Source: Alphaproteobacteria bacterium
Lineage (GTDB): Bacteria; Pseudomonadota; Alphaproteobacteria; CALKHQ01
Direction of reading: 5' to 3'
NCBI GenBank assembly: GCA_041396705.1
Contig: JAWKYB010000003.1
Span: 372,001-436,000, forward strand
Length of the DNA stretch: 64,000 nucleotides
The stretch's first letter is position 1, and every line of letters begins with the position of its first letter. Positions 33,241-43,259 of the stretch are shown here, piece by piece. The notes beneath the pieces are model-generated. The model did no database searches. It was not told the origin of the DNA and saw only the letters and a list, made by a program, of their open reading frames with translations. Position numbers and translations under genes: made by a program.

Positions 33241-34328
33241 GGAATCGCTTTGCCGGCGACGATCACTTCGGTCACCTCAAGGGCGGCGTCGAGGGCGACG
33301 ATGTCGGCGTGGGTGCCGGGGGCGAGGCGGCCGCGGTCGGGCTCGCCGAGCCAGGCGGCCGGGATCGCGGCGAGGCGCGCCGCCGCCTCGGCCAGCGGCA
33401 GGCCGATCGCCACCAGGTTGGCGAGCGCGCGGTCCATGGTCAGGGTCGAGCCGGCCAGCGTGCCGTCCGCCAGCCGCATCGCGCCGTTCTTCTTGATCAC
33501 GGTGTGGCGGCCGAGCCGGTATTCGCCGTCGGCCATGCCGGCGCCGGCGGTGGAATCGGTCACGCCGTAGAGGTTGGGAATGGCCCGGCGCGCGGCCAGG
33601 ATCGCGCCCTCGTCGACGTGGATCAGGTCGGGGATGATCTCGGCATAGTCGGCATGCGCCAACGCGGCGCCGACCGGCCCGCAGCCGCGGTGCGAGAAGG
33701 CGCCGGTGGCGTTGTAGAGGTGGGTGAAGCCCCAGCCGTCCTGCAGGCGGGCGCGGGCGCAGGCATAGTCGCACAGGCTGTGGCCGATCTGCAGGCGGGC
33801 GCCGGCGGCGCGCACCGCCTCCGCCAGCCGGCCGTCGGGGTCGCACTCCGGCGCGACGGTGACGACGCGGACCGGCGCCGCCGCCGCAAGCCGGGCGAAC
33901 ACCGCCGCATCGGCCGGCAGCGCGAAAGGCGGCTGCGCGCCGAGACGCCCCGGGTTGATGAACGGGCCCTCCAGGTGCAGGCCGAGGACGCGGGCCTCGC
34001 CCGGCATCGGCGCGTCCATCACCGCCGCGGCCGCACGGGTGGCGGCGACGGTCTCGTCGAGCGGCGCGGTGATTGTGGTGACCAGCAGCGCGGTGGTGCC
34101 GTGGCGGGCGTGCAGCCGCGCCGCACGGCGGATGGCATCCTCGCCGTCCATCATGTCGGCGCCGCCGCCGCCGTGGACGTGCAGATCGATGAAGCCGGGA
34201 ACCAGATAGGGCGGCGTCGGTCGCTCGGTGCGCGTTCCCTCGACCGCGGTCACCCGCTCGGCGAAGGCGATGCGCCCGGCGACCCAGCCGTCTGGGGTGA
34301 GGATGCTGCCGCTGCGGGTCGTGGTCAC
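33234..34328 (-). CDS. nagA: N-acetylglucosamine-6-phosphate deacetylase
   Basis: This 364-residue amidohydrolase deacetylates GlcNAc-6-phosphate. Diagnostic blocks are VPGFIDLHVHGGGGADMMD, LGLHLEGPFINPGRLGA, IGHSLCDYA in the position of the second metal site, and THLYNATGAFSHRGCG. The late block LYGVTDSTAGAGMADGEY fits NagA too. No phosphotransferase or NagB gene is adjacent, so it may work on recycled cell-wall sugars. It is divergent from an aldo/keto reductase gene. Confidence 0.9.
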   Translation of the reverse strand: MTTTRSGSILTPDGWVAGRIAFAERVTAVEGTRTERPTPPYLVPGFIDLHVHGGGGADMMDGEDAIRRAARLHARHGTTALLVTTITAPLDETVAATRAAAAVMDAPMPGEARVLGLHLEGPFINPGRLGAQPPFALPADAAVFARLAAAAPVRVVTVAPECDPDGRLAEAVRAAGARLQIGHSLCDYACARARLQDGWGFTHLYNATGAFSHRGCGPVGAALAHADYAEIIPDLIHVDEGAILAARRAIPNLYGVTDSTAGAGMADGEYRLGRHTVIKKNGAMRLADGTLAGSTLTMDRALANLVAIGLPLAEAAARLAAIPAAWLGEPDRGRLAPGTHADIVALDAALEVTEVIVAGKAIPA

Positions 34329-34454
34329 GATGGCCTTTGCGTGCTATTGCGCCCCGGAAGCCGCAACAAGGGCTCGTCCGCGTCGCCGTCGGTCCGACGG
34401 CAGCGTCCCGTTTAGCACCCGGCGAGTCCCGAGGGAAAGGGAGGCGACAGCACG

Positions 34455-35426
34455 ATGGATTACAAATGGCTCGGGCGCAGCGGGGTTCAGGTCTCCAGCC
34501 TGTGCTTCGGCACCATGTCGTTCGGCGGCGATGCCGACGAGGCGGAATCGGCCAGGATGTACAAGGCCTGCCGCGACATGGGCATCAACTTCTTCGACAC
34601 CGCCGACCAGTATGGCGGCGGCCGCTCGGAGGAGATACTCGGCCGGCTGATGCAACACGAGCGCGACCAGCTGGTGGTCACCTCGAAATGCTTCAACCCG
34701 ACCGGAAAGGACGTCAACGATCGCGGCTCCAGCCGGCGCCACATCGTGCGCGCGGTCGAGGCCAGCCTGAAGCGGCTGGGCACAGACCGGCTCGACGTGC
34801 TGTTCATGCACCGCTGGGACAAGGCGACCCCGCTGGAGGAGACGCTGCGCGCGCTGGAGGACCTGGCCCGCGCCGGCAAGGTGCTGTACCTCGGCGCCTC
34901 CAACTTCGCCGCCTGGCAGGTCGCCAAGGGCCTCGGCATCTCCGAGCGCCGCGGCTGGGCGCGGTTCGAGGTGATCCAGCCGATGTACAACCTGGTCAAG
35001 CGCCAGGTGGAGAGCGAGATCCTGCCGATGGCGCGGTCGGAGGGGCTGGGCGTCATCACCTACAGCCCGGTCGGCGGCGGCCTGCTCAGCGGCAAGTACG
35101 GCAAGGACAAGCGGCCGGACAGCGCGCGGATCGTCACCAACAAGGAATATGCCGTCCGCTATGGCGAGGACTGGGTCTACGACGTGGCGGAGGCGTTCAC
35201 CGAGTTCGCCAAGGCCGGCGGCTGGCACCCGGTCAGCCTGTCGGTGGCCTGGGTGGCGGCGCACCCGGACGTGACCTGCCCGATCATCGGTGCGCGCAGC
35301 CTGGAGCAGCTGCAGCCGTCGCTGGATTCGCTGAAGATCGCGATGGACGCCGACCTGCGCGACCGCATCTCGGCGCTGTCGCGCGAGCCGGCGCTGGCCA
35401 CCGACCGCCGCGGCGAGGCGCAGTAG
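34455..35426 (+). CDS. aldo/keto reductase
   Basis: This 323-residue AKR with the (beta/alpha)8 barrel has catalytic Asp and Tyr in FFDTADQYGGGRSEEILG, Lys in VVTSKCF and His in LFMHRWD. The C-terminal cofactor-binding CPIIGARSLEQL is typical. The ribosome site GGGAGG is 11 nt before the ATG. It precedes the oligopeptide-type transporter operon by 172 nt and may be separate from it. The substrate is unknown. Confidence 0.9.
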   Translation: MDYKWLGRSGVQVSSLCFGTMSFGGDADEAESARMYKACRDMGINFFDTADQYGGGRSEEILGRLMQHERDQLVVTSKCFNPTGKDVNDRGSSRRHIVRAVEASLKRLGTDRLDVLFMHRWDKATPLEETLRALEDLARAGKVLYLGASNFAAWQVAKGLGISERRGWARFEVIQPMYNLVKRQVESEILPMARSEGLGVITYSPVGGGLLSGKYGKDKRPDSARIVTNKEYAVRYGEDWVYDVAEAFTEFAKAGGWHPVSLSVAWVAAHPDVTCPIIGARSLEQLQPSLDSLKIAMDADLRDRISALSREPALATDRRGEAQ

Positions 35427-35598
35427 CGCGCCTCACGCATTCGTGGCCGGGTCCTTCCCCCCGCAGCGGGCGGACCCGGCCGGATTTCGCTTGGCGGTCT
35501 TCCCGGGCGGTGCCTAACATCGGGCCAGCCGGCGCCCCGCCGGCGGGGCGCCCCCGCAACCGAATGACGCCGAACGGCGCATAGATGGGAGACCCGCC

Positions 35599-37197
35599 AT
35601 GATGACCAGCCGTTCCCGCTGGGCCGCTGCCGCATTCGCCACCCTGCTCGCGTCCACCTCGCTCAGCTTCGCCCAGGCCGAGATGGTCTACCATCGCGGC
35701 AACACCGGCGAGCCGGAGACGCTGGACCAGCACCTGACGTCGACGGTGTACGAGGCGCACATCCTGCGCGACCTCTACGAGGGGCTGATGGCGCATTCGG
35801 CCAAGGCCGAGGTCATTCCGGGCGCGGCCGAAAGCTATGAGCTGAGCGCCGACGGGCTGGTCTACACCTTCCACCTGCGGCCCGACGGCAAGTGGTCGAA
35901 CGGCGACCCGCTGGTCGCCGACGACTTCGTCTTCTCCTACCGGCGCATCCTGAACCCGGAGACCGGCGCCGAGTACGCCAACATCCTCTATCCGATCAAG
36001 AACGCCGAGGCGATCAACACCGGCGCGATCACCGACTTCGAGCAGCTCGGCGTGCGCGCGGTCGACCCGCTGACGGTGGAGATCACGCTGGAGGCGCCGA
36101 CCCCCTATTTCCTCGAGCTGCTGACCCACCAGACCAGCCTGCCGGTGCACCCGGCCTCGGTCGCGCAGTACGGCGCCGAGTTCGTGCGGCCCGGCAACAT
36201 GGTCAGCAACGGCGCCTACATGCTGGAGGAAGCCGCGGTCAACGACCACATCAAGCTGGTCCGCAACCCCAACTTCCACGATGCCGCCAACGTGGCGATC
36301 GACACGGTCTACTACTACCCGACCGAGGACCGGTCGTCGGCGCTGCGCCGATTCCAGGCCGGCGAGCTCGATTCAAACAACGACGTGCCGTTCGAGCAGA
36401 TCCCCTGGATGCAGGAGAACATGCCGGACGAGTTCCATTCGGCACCCTATCTCGGCACCTACTACTACGCCGTCGACATGCGCCAGCCGCCGTTCGACGA
36501 CATCCGCGTGCGGCGCGCGCTGTCGCTGGCCGTCGACCGCGAGTTCCTCGGCGCCGAGATCATGGGCGGCACCTTCCTGCCGGCCTACAGCTTCGTCCCG
36601 CCGGGCATCAACAACTACACCGAGCCGGCGACCGCCGACTTCATCGACATGTCGATGCTGGACCGCGAGGACGAGGCGGTGGCGCTGCTGGCCGAGGTCG
36701 GCTACGGCCCCGACCACCCGCTCGACCTCGAGATCCGCTACAACACGTCGGAGAACCACCAGAAGATCGCGGTGGCCATCGCGGACATGTGGAAACCGCT
36801 GGGCGTCAACGTCAGCCTGTTCAACTCCGACGTCGCCACGCACTACGCCTATATCCGCGACGGCGGCGCGTTCAACGTGGCCCGCGCGGCCTGGATCGCC
36901 GACTACAGCGACCCGCAGAACTTCCTGTTCATGGTCGAGAGCGACAACGACGGCTTCAACTACGCCCACTACGACAACCCCGACTACGACGCGCTGATGG
37001 ACCAGGCCGCGGCGACGACGGACCTGAAGGCGCGCGCCGACATCCTCCACCAGGCGGAGGCGATCTTCATGCGCGACCTGCCGTTCATCCCGTTGATGCA
37101 CTACGCCTCGTCCAACCTGGTCTCGACCCGGCTGCACGGCTGGGAGGACAACGTGCAGGACGTGCACCCGACCCGCTTCCTGAGCCTCGACCAGTAG
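35599..37197 (+). CDS. peptide/oligosaccharide ABC transporter solute-binding protein (family 5)
   Basis: This 532-residue periplasmic binding protein has an N-terminal signal peptide (cut near SLSFAQA, about residue 27). It shows the OppA/DppA family blocks GEPETLDQHLTSTVYEAHILRDLYEGL, here split as TLDQHLTST and RDLYEGL, and FHLRPDGKWSNGDPL. VRRALSLAVDREFL marks the second lobe. It most resembles OppA-type oligopeptide binders. It starts a seven-gene run to 45442 on one strand. Confidence 0.9.
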   Translation: MMTSRSRWAAAAFATLLASTSLSFAQAEMVYHRGNTGEPETLDQHLTSTVYEAHILRDLYEGLMAHSAKAEVIPGAAESYELSADGLVYTFHLRPDGKWSNGDPLVADDFVFSYRRILNPETGAEYANILYPIKNAEAINTGAITDFEQLGVRAVDPLTVEITLEAPTPYFLELLTHQTSLPVHPASVAQYGAEFVRPGNMVSNGAYMLEEAAVNDHIKLVRNPNFHDAANVAIDTVYYYPTEDRSSALRRFQAGELDSNNDVPFEQIPWMQENMPDEFHSAPYLGTYYYAVDMRQPPFDDIRVRRALSLAVDREFLGAEIMGGTFLPAYSFVPPGINNYTEPATADFIDMSMLDREDEAVALLAEVGYGPDHPLDLEIRYNTSENHQKIAVAIADMWKPLGVNVSLFNSDVATHYAYIRDGGAFNVARAAWIADYSDPQNFLFMVESDNDGFNYAHYDNPDYDALMDQAAATTDLKARADILHQAEAIFMRDLPFIPLMHYASSNLVSTRLHGWEDNVQDVHPTRFLSLDQ

Positions 37198-37296
37198 GCC
37201 CGGCCGCGGTGCGCCGGCCCATCCGGGCCGGCGCACCGGCCTCGCCATGACGGGAAGGCCGATGCCAGGGCCGCGCGACGGCCGGTGCGGGGCACG

Positions 37297-38223
37297 ATGT
37301 TCGCCTATCTGATCCGCCGCCTGCTGACCGCGATCCCGACGGTGTTCGTGATCGTCACGGTCGCCTTCTTCCTGATCCGGGTCGCCCCCGGCGGGCCGTT
37401 CGACCTGGAGCGCCCGCTGCAGGCGCAGGTGATGGCCAACCTGGAGCGGATGTTCCACCTGAACGAGCCGCTGCTGGCCCAATACTGGTACTACCTGCAG
37501 AACGTCGCCGTCGGCGACTTCGGCCCCAGCTTCATCTACCGCGACTTCTCCGTCGCCGAACTGATCCTCGACGGGCTGCCGGTGTCGGTCCAGCTCGGCG
37601 GCTTCGCGCCGCTGCTGGCGCTGGCCGTCGGCATCCCCGCCGGCACGGTGGCGGCGCTGAACTGCGTGAACCGGGCCACCGACTATGCGGTGATGGGCGT
37701 GGCCATGCTGGGCGTGACCATTCCGAACTTCGTGCTGGCGCCGGTGCTGTCGCTGGTGATCGGCGTCTATCTCGGCTGGCTGCCGGCCGGCGGCTGGGGC
37801 GACGGCGCCATCGCCAACAAGGTGCTGCCGATCGTGACGCTGGCGATGCTGCAGATCGCGATCATCGCCCGGCTGACCCGCGGCAGCATGCTGGAGGCGT
37901 TGCGCTCCAACCACGTCCGCACCGCGCGCGCCTACGGGCTGCGCCGGACGACCGTCGTCGTCGTGCATGCGCTGCGCGGCGCGCTGCTGCCGGTCGTCTC
38001 CTATCTCGGCCCGGCCGCCGCGGCGCTGCTGACCGGCTCGGTGGTGATCGAGGTGATCTTCGAGGTCCCCGGCGTCGGCCGCTATTTCGTGCAGGGCGCG
38101 CTGAACCGCGACTACACGCTGGTGATGGGCACGGTGGTGCTGATCGCCATCTTCATCATCGTGTTCAACCTGCTGGTCGACCTGGCCTACAGCCTGATCG
38201 ACCCGCGCGTGCGCTATGACTGA
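37297..38223 (+). CDS. ABC transporter permease, OppB type
   Basis: This 308-residue permease has six predicted membrane helices. It begins MFAYLIRRLLTAIPTVF, the hallmark of OppB/DppB proteins, and has the EAA-like cytoplasmic loop NHVRTARAYGLRRTTVVVV near residue 205. I prefer the ATG at 37297 over the GTG at 37285 because it matches the family start. It pairs with the OppC-type permease 12 nt downstream. Confidence 0.92.
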   Translation: MFAYLIRRLLTAIPTVFVIVTVAFFLIRVAPGGPFDLERPLQAQVMANLERMFHLNEPLLAQYWYYLQNVAVGDFGPSFIYRDFSVAELILDGLPVSVQLGGFAPLLALAVGIPAGTVAALNCVNRATDYAVMGVAMLGVTIPNFVLAPVLSLVIGVYLGWLPAGGWGDGAIANKVLPIVTLAMLQIAIIARLTRGSMLEALRSNHVRTARAYGLRRTTVVVVHALRGALLPVVSYLGPAAAALLTGSVVIEVIFEVPGVGRYFVQGALNRDYTLVMGTVVLIAIFIIVFNLLVDLAYSLIDPRVRYD

Positions 38224-38235
38224 GGCGGGGCGGCG

Positions 38236-39372
38236 ATGACCACGCTGGACGCCGAGCCCGGCGTGGCACTGGCGGAGGCGCCGGCCGGGCGCAGCCTGTG
38301 GGCCGATGCCTGGGGCCGGCTGCGCGCCAACCGCGCGGCGATGACCAGCTTCGTCGTGCTCGGCCTGATCGCGCTGGCCTGCATCTTCGGGCCGATGCTG
38401 TCGCCGCACGCCTATGACCAAGTCTACCAGGAATACGTCAAGATCCCGCCCAGCCTCACCCCCTATCCGCGCGAGCAGGACCTGCTGGAGGAGTTGGACC
38501 GCACCCTGCGCCGCACCGGCGTCAGCGTGGCGGAGAGCCGGATCGAGGACCGGACCCTGGTGGTCGAACTGACCAGCGAAGCGCCGATCGACCCGCGCAT
38601 CAGCCGCTATCTGGAGCGCTCGGACTCCTTTGCCAGCGCCGTCATCGACATCCCGGCCGAGGGCGCCACCACCGCCACCGCCACCGTGCAGATCAACCGC
38701 CAGCTGTTCCTGTTCGGCACCGAGAGCAACGGCCGCGACCTGATGACCCGCGTCTTCGTCGGCGGACGCATCTCGCTGATGATCGGCCTGCTCGCCACCG
38801 GCGTCAGCCTGCTGATCGGCGTCGCCTACGGCGCCATCGCCGGCTATCTGGGCGGGGCGGTCGACAACGCGATGATGCGGCTGGTCGACATCCTCTATTC
38901 GCTGCCGTTCATGTTCTTCGTCATCCTGCTGATGGTGTTCTTCGGCCGCAACGTCGTGCTGGTGTTCATCGCCATCGGCGCGATCGAGTGGCTGGACATG
39001 GCCCGGATCGTCCGCGGCCAGACCCTGAGCCTGAAGCGGCAGGAATATGTGCAGGCCGCCCACGCCATGGGAGTCGGCGCGCGCGGCATCCTGCGTCGCC
39101 ACGTCATTCCCAACGCGCTGGGGCCGGTGGTGATCTACATGACGCTGATGGTGCCGAAGGTGATCCTGCTGGAAAGCTTCCTCAGCTTCCCCGGCCTCGG
39201 CGTGCAGGAGCCGCTGACCAGCTGGGGCACGCTGATCGCCGACGGCGCCAAGAACCTGCAGCAGGCGCTGTGGATGCTGGTGTTCCCGGCCGTGTTCCTG
39301 GTCGCCACCCTGATGTGCCTGAACTTCATCGGCGACGGCCTGCGCGACGCGCTGGACCCGAAGGACCGATGA
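38236..39372 (+). CDS. ABC transporter permease, OppC type, with large periplasmic insert
   Basis: This 378-residue permease is longer than the usual ~300. After the first helix (SFVVLGLIALACIFGPML) there is a soluble stretch of about 100 residues (roughly 55-160) rich in charged residues. The conserved core follows, FGTESNGRDLMTRVFVGGRI, with the EAA loop EYVQAAHAMGVGARGILRRH. The insert is predicted to face the periplasm and could contact the binding protein. The stop overlaps the ATPase start by 4 bp. Confidence 0.9.
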   Translation: MTTLDAEPGVALAEAPAGRSLWADAWGRLRANRAAMTSFVVLGLIALACIFGPMLSPHAYDQVYQEYVKIPPSLTPYPREQDLLEELDRTLRRTGVSVAESRIEDRTLVVELTSEAPIDPRISRYLERSDSFASAVIDIPAEGATTATATVQINRQLFLFGTESNGRDLMTRVFVGGRISLMIGLLATGVSLLIGVAYGAIAGYLGGAVDNAMMRLVDILYSLPFMFFVILLMVFFGRNVVLVFIAIGAIEWLDMARIVRGQTLSLKRQEYVQAAHAMGVGARGILRRHVIPNALGPVVIYMTLMVPKVILLESFLSFPGLGVQEPLTSWGTLIADGAKNLQQALWMLVFPAVFLVATLMCLNFIGDGLRDALDPKDR

Positions 39373-41234
39373 GCGGCCCGCTGCTCGACATCCGCGGGCT
39401 GGACGTGCGCTTCGCCATGCCGCAGGGCGAGGTGCACGCGGTGCGCGGCGTCGACATGGCGGTCGGAGCGGGCGAGACCGTGGCGGTGGTCGGCGAATCC
39501 GGCTCCGGCAAGAGCCAGACCATGATGGCGGTGATGGGCCTGCTGGCGCAGAACGGCCGCGCCCGCGGTTCCGCCCTGTTCAAGGGCCGCGACCTGCTGG
39601 CGCTGCGCGGCGCGCAGCTCAACCGCATCCGCGGCGACCGCATCACCATGATCTTCCAGGAGCCGATGACCTCGCTGTCGCCGCTGCATACCGTCGGCAA
39701 CCAGATCGGCGAGGCGGTGACCCTGCACTGCGGCGTCAATGGCCGCGCGGCGGAGGCGATGGTGATGGAGATGCTGGCCAAGGTCGGCTTCCCCGATCCG
39801 CGGCGCGCCCTGAAGACCTATCCGTTCGAGTTGTCCGGCGGGCTGCGCCAGCGCGCGATGATCGCGATGGCACTGGTCTGCCGGCCGGCCCTGCTGATCG
39901 CCGACGAGCCGACCACCGCGCTCGACGTCACCATCCAAGCCCAGATCCTCAAGCTGGTGAAGGATCTGCAGGCCGAGCTGGGCATGGCAGTGCTGATGAT
40001 CACCCACGACCTCGGCGTCGTCGCCAACGTCGCCGACGAGGTGGCGGTGATGTACCGTGGCAAGATCGTCGAATCCGGCCCGCTGCAGCCGATCTTCAAC
40101 GACCCGCAGCACCCCTATCTGAAGGCGCTGATGCACGCGGTGCCGCGGTTCGACATGCAGCCGGGCGAGCGGCTGACCCCGCTGCGCGAGATCAAGCCCA
40201 GCACCGGCCATCTGCTGGCGCCGACGGGCGAAGGTGCGCGGGCCGCGGCCGAGGCCGGCGCGCCGCTGCTCGAGGTCGCACACCTGTCGAAGACCTTCAC
40301 CATCCGCAAGGCCGGTTTCGCATCCGCCGACAAGGTCTCGGTCAAGGCGGTCGACGACGTCAGCTTCGTGCTGCGCGCGCGCGAATGCCTGGGCCTGGTC
40401 GGCGAGAGCGGCTGCGGCAAGACCACCCTCAGCAAGATGATCATGCGGGCGCTGCATGCCGATTCCGGCAGCGTCACCTTCCACGATGGCGCCGGCGAGA
40501 CCGCCCGCCCGGTCGACGTGCTGGCGCTGGGCGGCGACGCGCTGACCGATTTCCGCCGGCGCATCCAGTTCGTGTTCCAGGACCCGTTCAGCGCGCTGAA
40601 CCCACGCATGACCGTGCTCGACATCGTCACCGAGCCGCTGGCCATCCACCGCATCGGCGATACGGCGTTCCGGCACGAGATGGCGCGCGAACTGATGGAG
40701 CTGGTCGGGCTCGATCCGCGCTGGCTCGGCCGCTATCCGCACAGCTTCTCCGGCGGCCAGCGCCAGCGCATCGGCATCGCCCGGGCCCTGGCGCTGAAAC
40801 CGGACATCCTGATCTGCGACGAGCCGGTCTCGGCGCTCGACGTGTCGATCCAGGCCCAGATCCTCAACCTGCTGAAGGACCTGCAGGAGCGGCTGGGGCT
40901 GACCTACCTGTTCGTGTCGCACAACCTGGCCGTCGTCGACTATGTCGCCGACCGGATCGCGGTGATGTGCGCCGGCCGGCTGGTCGAGCTGGCGCCGGCG
41001 CGCGCATTGTTCCGCAGCCCGGTGCATCCCTACACCAAGGCGCTGCTGGCCGCGGTGCCGGAGCCGGACCCGGACAGCCGGCTCGATCTGGGCGCGCTGA
41101 TGGACGGGCGGGCGTCGAATCCGGCCGACTGGCCTGAGCCGTTTCGGTTGACCGCCGGGACCAAGGCTGCCCTGATACCGGTGGGCGACGGACATTTCGT
41201 AAGGGCGGATGCGCAGGCGCGGCTGGCGGCCTGA
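39369..41234 (+). CDS. ABC transporter ATP-binding protein with two fused ATPase domains (OppD-OppF type)
   Basis: This 621-residue protein carries two complete nucleotide-binding domains. In the first, Walker A is GESGSGKSQ near residue 45, the signature is LSGGLRQRAMIA and Walker B is LLIADEPTTALD. In the second, Walker A is GESGCGKTT near 345, the signature FSGGQRQRIGIARAL and Walker B ILICDEPVSALD. Each is followed by the Opp/Dpp C-terminal HPY motif (QHPYLKAL and VHPYTKALLAAVPEPD). One chain can power both permease pairs in this operon. In the second EAA-proximal set no other ATPase is present. Confidence 0.93.
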   Translation: MSGPLLDIRGLDVRFAMPQGEVHAVRGVDMAVGAGETVAVVGESGSGKSQTMMAVMGLLAQNGRARGSALFKGRDLLALRGAQLNRIRGDRITMIFQEPMTSLSPLHTVGNQIGEAVTLHCGVNGRAAEAMVMEMLAKVGFPDPRRALKTYPFELSGGLRQRAMIAMALVCRPALLIADEPTTALDVTIQAQILKLVKDLQAELGMAVLMITHDLGVVANVADEVAVMYRGKIVESGPLQPIFNDPQHPYLKALMHAVPRFDMQPGERLTPLREIKPSTGHLLAPTGEGARAAAEAGAPLLEVAHLSKTFTIRKAGFASADKVSVKAVDDVSFVLRARECLGLVGESGCGKTTLSKMIMRALHADSGSVTFHDGAGETARPVDVLALGGDALTDFRRRIQFVFQDPFSALNPRMTVLDIVTEPLAIHRIGDTAFRHEMARELMELVGLDPRWLGRYPHSFSGGQRQRIGIARALALKPDILICDEPVSALDVSIQAQILNLLKDLQERLGLTYLFVSHNLAVVDYVADRIAVMCAGRLVELAPARALFRSPVHPYTKALLAAVPEPDPDSRLDLGALMDGRASNPADWPEPFRLTAGTKAALIPVGDGHFVRADAQARLAA

Positions 41235-41280
41235 GCGGCTGGTTGCGAGCCGAAGGCAAAAAGAAAACGTGGAGGCGGGA

Positions 41281-43191
41281 ATGCGGGGGAACACTGGCGG
41301 ACTGATCGGATGGAGTGCGGCCCTGCTCGCCGCCCTGGCATTGTCCGCGACCGCCCGCGCGCAGGAAGAACCGCCGCTGCTGGCCCCGCTGGTCGAGCAG
41401 GGCAGCCTGCCGCCGATGGCCGAGCGCCTGCCGGCGAACCCGCTGGTCTCCGACTTCGCGGCGCTGGGCAAGGAGATCGGCCAGTATGGCGGCGAGATGC
41501 GGCTGCTGTTCGGTCGGGCCCGCGATTCCCGCCTGATCTCGGTCTACGGCTACGCCCGGCTGGTCGGCTTCACGCCGGACCTGGAGCTGCGGCCCGACAT
41601 CCTGGCCGACTTCACGGTCGAGGAGGGGCGCATCTTCACCTTCACGCTGCGCGAGGGCCATCGCTGGTCGGACGGCGCGCCGTTCACCAGCGAAGACTTC
41701 CGCTACTGGTGGGAGGAGGTGGCGCTGAACGAGGAGCTGTCGCCGGTCGGTCCGCCGATCGAGATGGTGGTCGACGGCGAGCTGCCGACGGTCGAGTTCC
41801 CGGACGCCACCACCGTGCGCTATACCTGGACCCACCCGAACCCCGGCTTCCTGCCGGCGCTGGCCGGCCCGACTCCGCTCTACATCTACATGCCCGCGCA
41901 TTATGTGCAGCAGTTCCACCAGGACCATGGCGACACCGACCGGATCGCCGAACTGGTGGCGGCCGGCGAGCACCGCAACTGGGCGGCGCTGCACAACGCG
42001 ATGGACAACATGGGCCGCGAGGACAACCCCGGCCTGCCGACGCTGGAGCCCTGGCACCTGGTCACCGAGGGCGCGTCCGACCGGCTGGTGTGGGAACGCA
42101 ATCCCTATTTCCACCGGGTCGACCCGGACGGCCGCCAGCTGCCCTATGTCGACCGCATCGTGGTCAACATCGCCGCCAGCGACCTGATCGCGGCCAAGAC
42201 CGCGACCGGCGACACCGACCTGCAGGCGCGCAACCTGTCGCTGGCCGACGCGCCTCTGTTGAAGCAGAACGAGGCCGCCCACGACTACACCATGGTGCTG
42301 TGGGGCACTGGCCAGGGTTCGCGCCACGCGCTGTTTCCCAACCTGAACGTGGCCGATCCGGTGTGGCGCGCGGTGATGCGCGACGTCCGCTTCCGGCGCG
42401 CGCTGTCGCTGGGTATCGACCGCGACGACATCAACCAGGCCTTGTATTTCGGGCTCGCCGTGCCGGGCGCCAACACCATCCTGCCGCAGAGCCCGCTGTA
42501 CCAGGACGGCCTGACCACGATGTGGGCGACGCTGGACTACGACCAGGCCAATGCGCTGCTCGACGAGATGGGGCTCGACCAGCGCAACGGTTCCGGCATC
42601 CGCCTGCTGCCCGACGGCCGCCCGCTGGAGATCCTGGTCGAGACCACCGGCGAGGACAGCGAGGTCGCCGACGTGCTGCAGCTGATCGAGGAAAGCTGGA
42701 AGAATATCGGCGTGGCCATGTTCATCCGCCCGCAGCAGCGCGAGGCCCTGTACGAGCGCGTGTTCGCCGGCGAGACGGTGATGGCGGTGTTCAACGGCAT
42801 CGACAATGGCATCCCGGTCGCCGACATGTCGCCCTGGGAGTTCGCCCCGACTGCGCAGGACCAGCTGCAGTGGCCGAAATGGGGACAGTACTACGAGACC
42901 AAGGGCGGCTCGGGCGAGCCGATCGACATCGCCGAGGCCGAGCGCCTGATGCAGCTGTACCACGACTGGCGCGGCACCCGGGTGACCGAGGAGCGACGGG
43001 CGATCTGGCAGGAGATTGTCCAGATCTACACCGACAGCGTCTTCACCATCGGTACCGTCGCCCAGGTGCCGCAGCCCGTGGTGTTCTCCAACCGCCTGCA
43101 CAACGTCCCGACCGAGGCGGTGTACAACTGGGATCCAGGTGCGCAGTTCGGCATCTACCGGCCCGACACCTTCTGGTTCGCGGCGCAGTGA
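41281..43191 (+). CDS. family-5 ABC solute-binding protein, second of the operon
   Basis: This 636-residue secreted binding protein has a signal peptide ending near SATARAQEE and an initial LVEQGSLPPMAERLP block. That block and the C-terminal WGQYYETKGGSGEPI are typical of a long family-5 branch found with carbohydrate or unusual-peptide transporters. The start ATG at 41281 has GGAGGCGGGA before it. It follows the ATPase by 46 nt and precedes its own permease pair. Its sequence differs strongly from the first binding protein, so a different substrate is expected. Confidence 0.9.
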   Translation: MRGNTGGLIGWSAALLAALALSATARAQEEPPLLAPLVEQGSLPPMAERLPANPLVSDFAALGKEIGQYGGEMRLLFGRARDSRLISVYGYARLVGFTPDLELRPDILADFTVEEGRIFTFTLREGHRWSDGAPFTSEDFRYWWEEVALNEELSPVGPPIEMVVDGELPTVEFPDATTVRYTWTHPNPGFLPALAGPTPLYIYMPAHYVQQFHQDHGDTDRIAELVAAGEHRNWAALHNAMDNMGREDNPGLPTLEPWHLVTEGASDRLVWERNPYFHRVDPDGRQLPYVDRIVVNIAASDLIAAKTATGDTDLQARNLSLADAPLLKQNEAAHDYTMVLWGTGQGSRHALFPNLNVADPVWRAVMRDVRFRRALSLGIDRDDINQALYFGLAVPGANTILPQSPLYQDGLTTMWATLDYDQANALLDEMGLDQRNGSGIRLLPDGRPLEILVETTGEDSEVADVLQLIEESWKNIGVAMFIRPQQREALYERVFAGETVMAVFNGIDNGIPVADMSPWEFAPTAQDQLQWPKWGQYYETKGGSGEPIDIAEAERLMQLYHDWRGTRVTEERRAIWQEIVQIYTDSVFTIGTVAQVPQPVVFSNRLHNVPTEAVYNWDPGAQFGIYRPDTFWFAAQ

Positions 43192-43259
43192 CGGCGGCGA
43201 CGGGCGGGGCGCGGGTCTGAGCCGCTGGATGCGAGGGTCGCCGGCATGACGAGGCGCCG

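Noticed and set aside
36373..39102. A 909-codon open frame on the minus strand opposite the oligopeptide transporter genes
   Set aside because: Low-complexity HD/Q/R-rich translation, no start context, fully antisense to strong family matches. The same holds for the long frames at 39135-41471 and 40864-43101.
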